Positions 61,578 to 64,000 of a stretch of DNA of 64,000 nucleotides are shown one piece after another (positions within the stretch are counted from its first letter, which is position 1; each line of letters starts with the position of its first letter). The translations under genes and the position numbers were made by a program. The stretch covers positions 1,984,001 through 2,048,000 of the forward strand of contig CP073761.1 in the NCBI GenBank assembly GCA_018399015.1, in the 5' to 3' direction. Source of the DNA: Cyanobium sp. M30B3. GTDB lineage: Bacteria > Cyanobacteriota > Cyanobacteriia > PCC-6307 > Cyanobiaceae. The notes under the pieces are model-generated. The model searched no databases, was not told the DNA's origin, and saw nothing but the letters and a program-made list of their open reading frames with translations.

Positions 61578-61793
61578 GTGGACATTTCGCCGATCCTGAT
61601 CGTCTCTGGCAGCAGCTGGTGGCACGTGCCGCTGGTGAGCCAATTGCTGGCAACACTGGTCGGTGCTGGGGCGATCGTGCTGCTGGTCAAGCTGATGCAG
61701 GCCACGCTGATCGGTCAGCTTAATGACCCAGACAGTCGCTACTACGCCAGCAAACTAGTCAACCTGGGGGATGGCTGGCAGTGGCTCTGCTGA
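61578..61793 (+). CDS. possible small membrane protein
   Basis: 71 residues from GTG 61578, with one long hydrophobic helix (LLATLVGAGAIVLLVKLMQA) and a polar C-terminus (NDPDSRYYASKLVNLGDGWQ). Its 3' end overlaps a frame leading to the next exported protein. No family match. Confidence 0.4.
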   Translation: MDISPILIVSGSSWWHVPLVSQLLATLVGAGAIVLLVKLMQATLIGQLNDPDSRYYASKLVNLGDGWQWLC

Positions 61794-61846
61794 TCACGGT
61801 GATGTTCCGCGACTGGCTCGGCGGACTCACGGTGGCCATCCCGGCC

Positions 61847-62203
61847 ATGCACAAACCTCTTCTTCGAGCGGGCAGCCCCCCCGCCAAGAGGGCTATCGCT
61901 TCGGCGATGGGGCTGGTGGTGCTGCTGGCCAACGCCGCCGCAGGTCGAGCTCAGACCTGGAAGAACTGCAGCTTCAACGACACCCCCATCCCCTGCCGCG
62001 ACAGCCACAGCCCCGATGGCACGGTGCGGATCACCTGGCAGGACGGCCAGGCCATCACCTACCGATTGGTGCAGGACGGCTTCCCGATCTCCACCCTGCG
62101 CGACAGCCTGGGCGGGACCTGGCAGCGGCAGATCCTCATCCAGGGCAATGCGGTGTTCACCAATCCGGCCAACGGCAACCGCATCGTTGTTCCCTTGCGT
62201 TGA
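61847..62203 (+). CDS. exported hypothetical protein
   Basis: 118 residues from ATG 61847 with a signal peptide (IASAMGLVVLLANAAAGRAQ). The mature part has a Cys pair (KNCSFNDTPIPCRDS) likely forming a disulfide, and a beta-rich core (DGTVRITWQDGQAITYRLVQ, then GTWQRQILIQGNAVFTNPAN). No named family. It is directly upstream of the second thermonuclease gene and co-oriented, so it may be secreted together with it. Comparable small proteins often accompany cyanobacterial thermonuclease genes, but that is an impression only. Confidence 0.6.
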   Translation: MHKPLLRAGSPPAKRAIASAMGLVVLLANAAAGRAQTWKNCSFNDTPIPCRDSHSPDGTVRITWQDGQAITYRLVQDGFPISTLRDSLGGTWQRQILIQGNAVFTNPANGNRIVVPLR

Positions 62204-62262
62204 TGGAAGCAGATGCAGGTGCTCTGACCAACGCTCCAGAGCCTGTGCAGCTCGCCGGCACT

Positions 62263-62279
62263 GATGCAGTTCCTGCATC
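62263..62279 (+). promoter_or_regulatory. palindrome upstream of thermonuclease gene 2
   Basis: GATGCAG-ttc-CTGCATC is a 7-bp inverted repeat. The same ATGCAG-N3-CTGCAT core is at 5301-5315 before the paralogous gene, with the central trinucleotide reversed (gaa there). It is a candidate operator shared by both nuclease genes. Confidence 0.5.
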
Positions 62280-62306
62280 AAGAAAGGCATGGTGCAGAGT
62301 CGAGCC

Positions 62307-62963
62307 ATGGTCCGACCTGTTCACGTCCCCAGCGCCCTGGTTACTGCCCTGGCCCTGATCACCATCGCGCTGGCCCCAGCCTGCGCCGTTGCCAGGCCCG
62401 AGGCCAAGGTGGTGTCGGTCGGCGATGGCGACACCATCCGGGTGCGGCAGGACGGAACACTGATCACCGTGCGCCTGGCCTGCATCGACGCGGCAGAGAT
62501 AGCCCAGCGTCCCTATGGCCAGAACGCCAGACAAGTTCTGCAGCAGCGCTTACCGGTTGGCAGCGCAGTGCGATTGGACGAGAAGACCACCGATCACTAT
62601 GGCCGCACAGTGGCGGAGGTGCTCAGCGGCGTCAGCATCAACCTGGCGATGGTGGAAGACGGCCAGGCCTTTGCCTACCGCCAGTACCTCAGCGATTGCA
62701 GTGCCAAGGAGTATCTCTACGCCGAGGTCCGGGCAAGCCGGCGCCGCTACGGGGTGTGGCAGGTGGAGGGCGGCATCACCCGCCCCTGGGACTTCCGCAA
62801 GAGCCGCCGCACTGCGGTGATCCTCGATGGCACAACCCCCGGCGGCCGCCGCTACAGCTGCAAGGAGATCGGCTCCTATGCCCGTGCCCAGGAGCTACTG
62901 AGACAGGGGCGTACTTACCATGAAAGTAACAGAGATGGGGAAGCCTGTGAAGCGTTGCGCTGA
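62307..62963 (+). CDS. exported thermonuclease (SNase) with Excalibur domain, second copy
   Basis: 218 residues from ATG 62307, chosen to match the start of the paralogue at 5344; ATG 62289 would add six residues. It has a signal peptide (LVTALALITIALAPACAVA), the SNase domain (VGDGDTIRVR, RLACIDAAEIAQ, TTDHYGRTVAEVL) and the Excalibur end ESNRDGEACEALR. The PE after CIDA in copy 1 is AE here, but the catalytic Arg/Glu pattern is kept. Similarity to copy 1 extends through the whole mature protein (MVEDGQAFAYRQYLSDCSAK, GVWQVEGGITRPWDFRKSRR). Confidence 0.9.
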   Translation: MVRPVHVPSALVTALALITIALAPACAVARPEAKVVSVGDGDTIRVRQDGTLITVRLACIDAAEIAQRPYGQNARQVLQQRLPVGSAVRLDEKTTDHYGRTVAEVLSGVSINLAMVEDGQAFAYRQYLSDCSAKEYLYAEVRASRRRYGVWQVEGGITRPWDFRKSRRTAVILDGTTPGGRRYSCKEIGSYARAQELLRQGRTYHESNRDGEACEALR

Positions 62964-63251
62964 CTGGGTTTCTGGTGGTACGGGAACAGGCACTCCAGCG
63001 GGCCACCACCACGAACAGCCCCACCAGTCCCCGGCCAAGGGGGCACATCTGGTCAACCCGGCTGTGCAGCTGGGTGGTGCCGATCACCCGTAAGGGCAGC
63101 CGTCGGCCCTCACCCCAGCACATCCACTGCAGTGAGCCGCCCTGCTGGGTGCTGATCGAACCCCTCGATCCAGAAGCCACCGCCAGCTGAGCGGCTCTGT
63201 CCCAGTCCCCGCCATCACGCCTCACCTCCGCCACCCCATCCCATCGCTGCC
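62964..63251. other. intergenic before the Rad52-like gene
   Basis: Nearly 290 nt. A plus-strand frame from 62975 to 63190 (71 codons, ending ...LIEPLDPEATAS) and a minus-strand frame through the same DNA are both open. Neither has a recognised motif, and I cannot choose between them. Confidence 0.4.
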
Positions 63252-64000
63252 ATGACCTGCACCTTCTCCGCCGAGCAGATCGCCTCCCTCTCCGCCCCGC
63301 TGGATCGCGCCAAGGTGCGGCAGCGGCGCCAGGGCCGCAGCCAGGTGAGCTACCTGGAGGGTTGGCAGGTGATCGCCGAGGCCAACCGCATCTTTGGCTT
63401 TGACGGCTGGCAGCGGGAAACCGTCGCCCTGCGCTGCGTCCACCAGGCCGAGCGGCCGATTGGAGAAGAGCAGCGCCCCGGCTGGGGTGTCACCTACACC
63501 GCCCGGGTGCGGATCAGCGTCAGCGCCAGCACTGCCGGCCAGGCGGCGCTGATCCGTGAGGGATGTGGCGCCGGCCACGGCATCGACACCGACCTGGGGC
63601 AGGCCCATGAATCCGCTCTCAAGGAAGCGGAGACCGACGCCATGAAGCGGGCGCTGATGACCTTTGGGAATGCGTTCGGGTTGGCGCTCTACGACAAACA
63701 GCAAAGGGAAGTCACGGGCGGGGCCCCTGCTGGGGGAGATCGCTCCAGCAGCGGCCAGGCCAGCCGGCCCAGCACAACGCCGCTGCGGGTGGTCCCTCCA
63801 GCGCCAACCCCGGCGACAGCCAGGCCCCAAGTAGTGGAGCAGCAGGCCCAGGCCGCGGCGACACCGAAAACTGAGCCACCCTCTGCGCTGCCAACCGAGG
63901 CAGCCCAGCCGCCAGCAGACGATCCCGGCCTGGCGCCCCTCGATCAGGCCACGATCCGCCAACTGCACGCCACCATCCGCGGCCTGCCCGCGCCGATGCT
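63252..64000 (+). CDS. Rad52/Rad22-family recombination protein (3' partial)
   Basis: At least 249 residues from ATG 63252; the frame stays open to the window edge. The first 155 residues have the Rad52 fold: SYLEGWQVIAEANRIFGFDG, then VTYTARVRISV and EGCGAGHGIDTDLGQAHESA with ETDAMKRALMTFGNAFGLAL, the family hallmark. A Pro/Ala/Gln-rich disordered linker follows, then the start of a C-terminal helix. Rad52-type proteins anneal single strands and in bacteria are mostly found on phages and plasmids, which supports a mobile setting. Confidence 0.88.
   Translation, partial: MTCTFSAEQIASLSAPLDRAKVRQRRQGRSQVSYLEGWQVIAEANRIFGFDGWQRETVALRCVHQAERPIGEEQRPGWGVTYTARVRISVSASTAGQAALIREGCGAGHGIDTDLGQAHESALKEAETDAMKRALMTFGNAFGLALYDKQQREVTGGAPAGGDRSSSGQASRPSTTPLRVVPPAPTPATARPQVVEQQAQAAATPKTEPPSALPTEAAQPPADDPGLAPLDQATIRQLHATIRGLPAPM

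Overview
The window looks like a freshwater picocyanobacterium of the high-GC Cyanobium/Synechococcus type, either a chromosomal island or a large plasmid. The support is cyanobacterium-restricted families (cyAbrB, DUF1651, DUF3721, a CopM-like DUF305 protein, a CYP120-like P450), HIP1-like GCGATCGC words and GC-rich third codon positions. I saw no rRNA, tRNA or CRISPR array. The species assignment is inference.

Layout. 0-10 kb is accessory DNA: two DUF433/DUF5615 toxin-antitoxin pairs (the second toxin frameshifted), DUF1651 proteins and remnants, a copper module (MerR, CopM-like DUF305, DUF3721, PepSY-like, glutaredoxin-MauE), an exported thermonuclease, a cyAbrB regulator, a MazF-type pair and a kinase-WYL protein. 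10.8-33.9 kb is the main discovery: a class 1 DISARM anti-phage locus in canonical order (drmD, drmMI, drmA, drmB, drmC). It is pried open at two points. Between drmD and drmMI lie a Fic remnant and a large LRR-Roc-COR protein with a C-terminal DUF4062 (TIR-like) domain, on the opposite strand. Between drmMI and drmA lie an AT-rich HEPN (ApeA-like) gene and an antisense AbiEi/AbiEii pair whose promoter region abuts drmA. This makes a composite defence island in which restriction-like and abortive-infection-like genes are interleaved.

34-40 kb holds an HTH protein, a small sigma-70-like factor, MarC, a split phytyl-ester-synthase-like pair (alpha/beta hydrolase plus PlsC acyltransferase) and DoxX. 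40.8-45.5 kb is a compositionally foreign four-gene cluster: a fold-III PLP decarboxylase, a saccharopine/alanine-dehydrogenase-like oxidoreductase, a membrane desaturase/hydroxylase and an SDR. It looks transferred from another cyanobacterial lineage, and its product is unknown. 45.5-47 kb is gene-poor, followed by a P450.

48.9-52 kb is a gene graveyard built from decayed copies of the 1.6-9.4 kb region (cyAbrB 3' end, kinase-WYL 3' end, DUF1651, a hairpin repeat) plus a broken RES toxin. 52-61 kb carries stress genes (CsbD-like, lmo0937-like, transglutaminase, HPF/RaiA, baeRF-like, PPK2) around a decayed copper ATPase/cupredoxin pair. 61-64 kb ends with a second thermonuclease paralogous to the first and a Rad52-family gene that runs off the edge.
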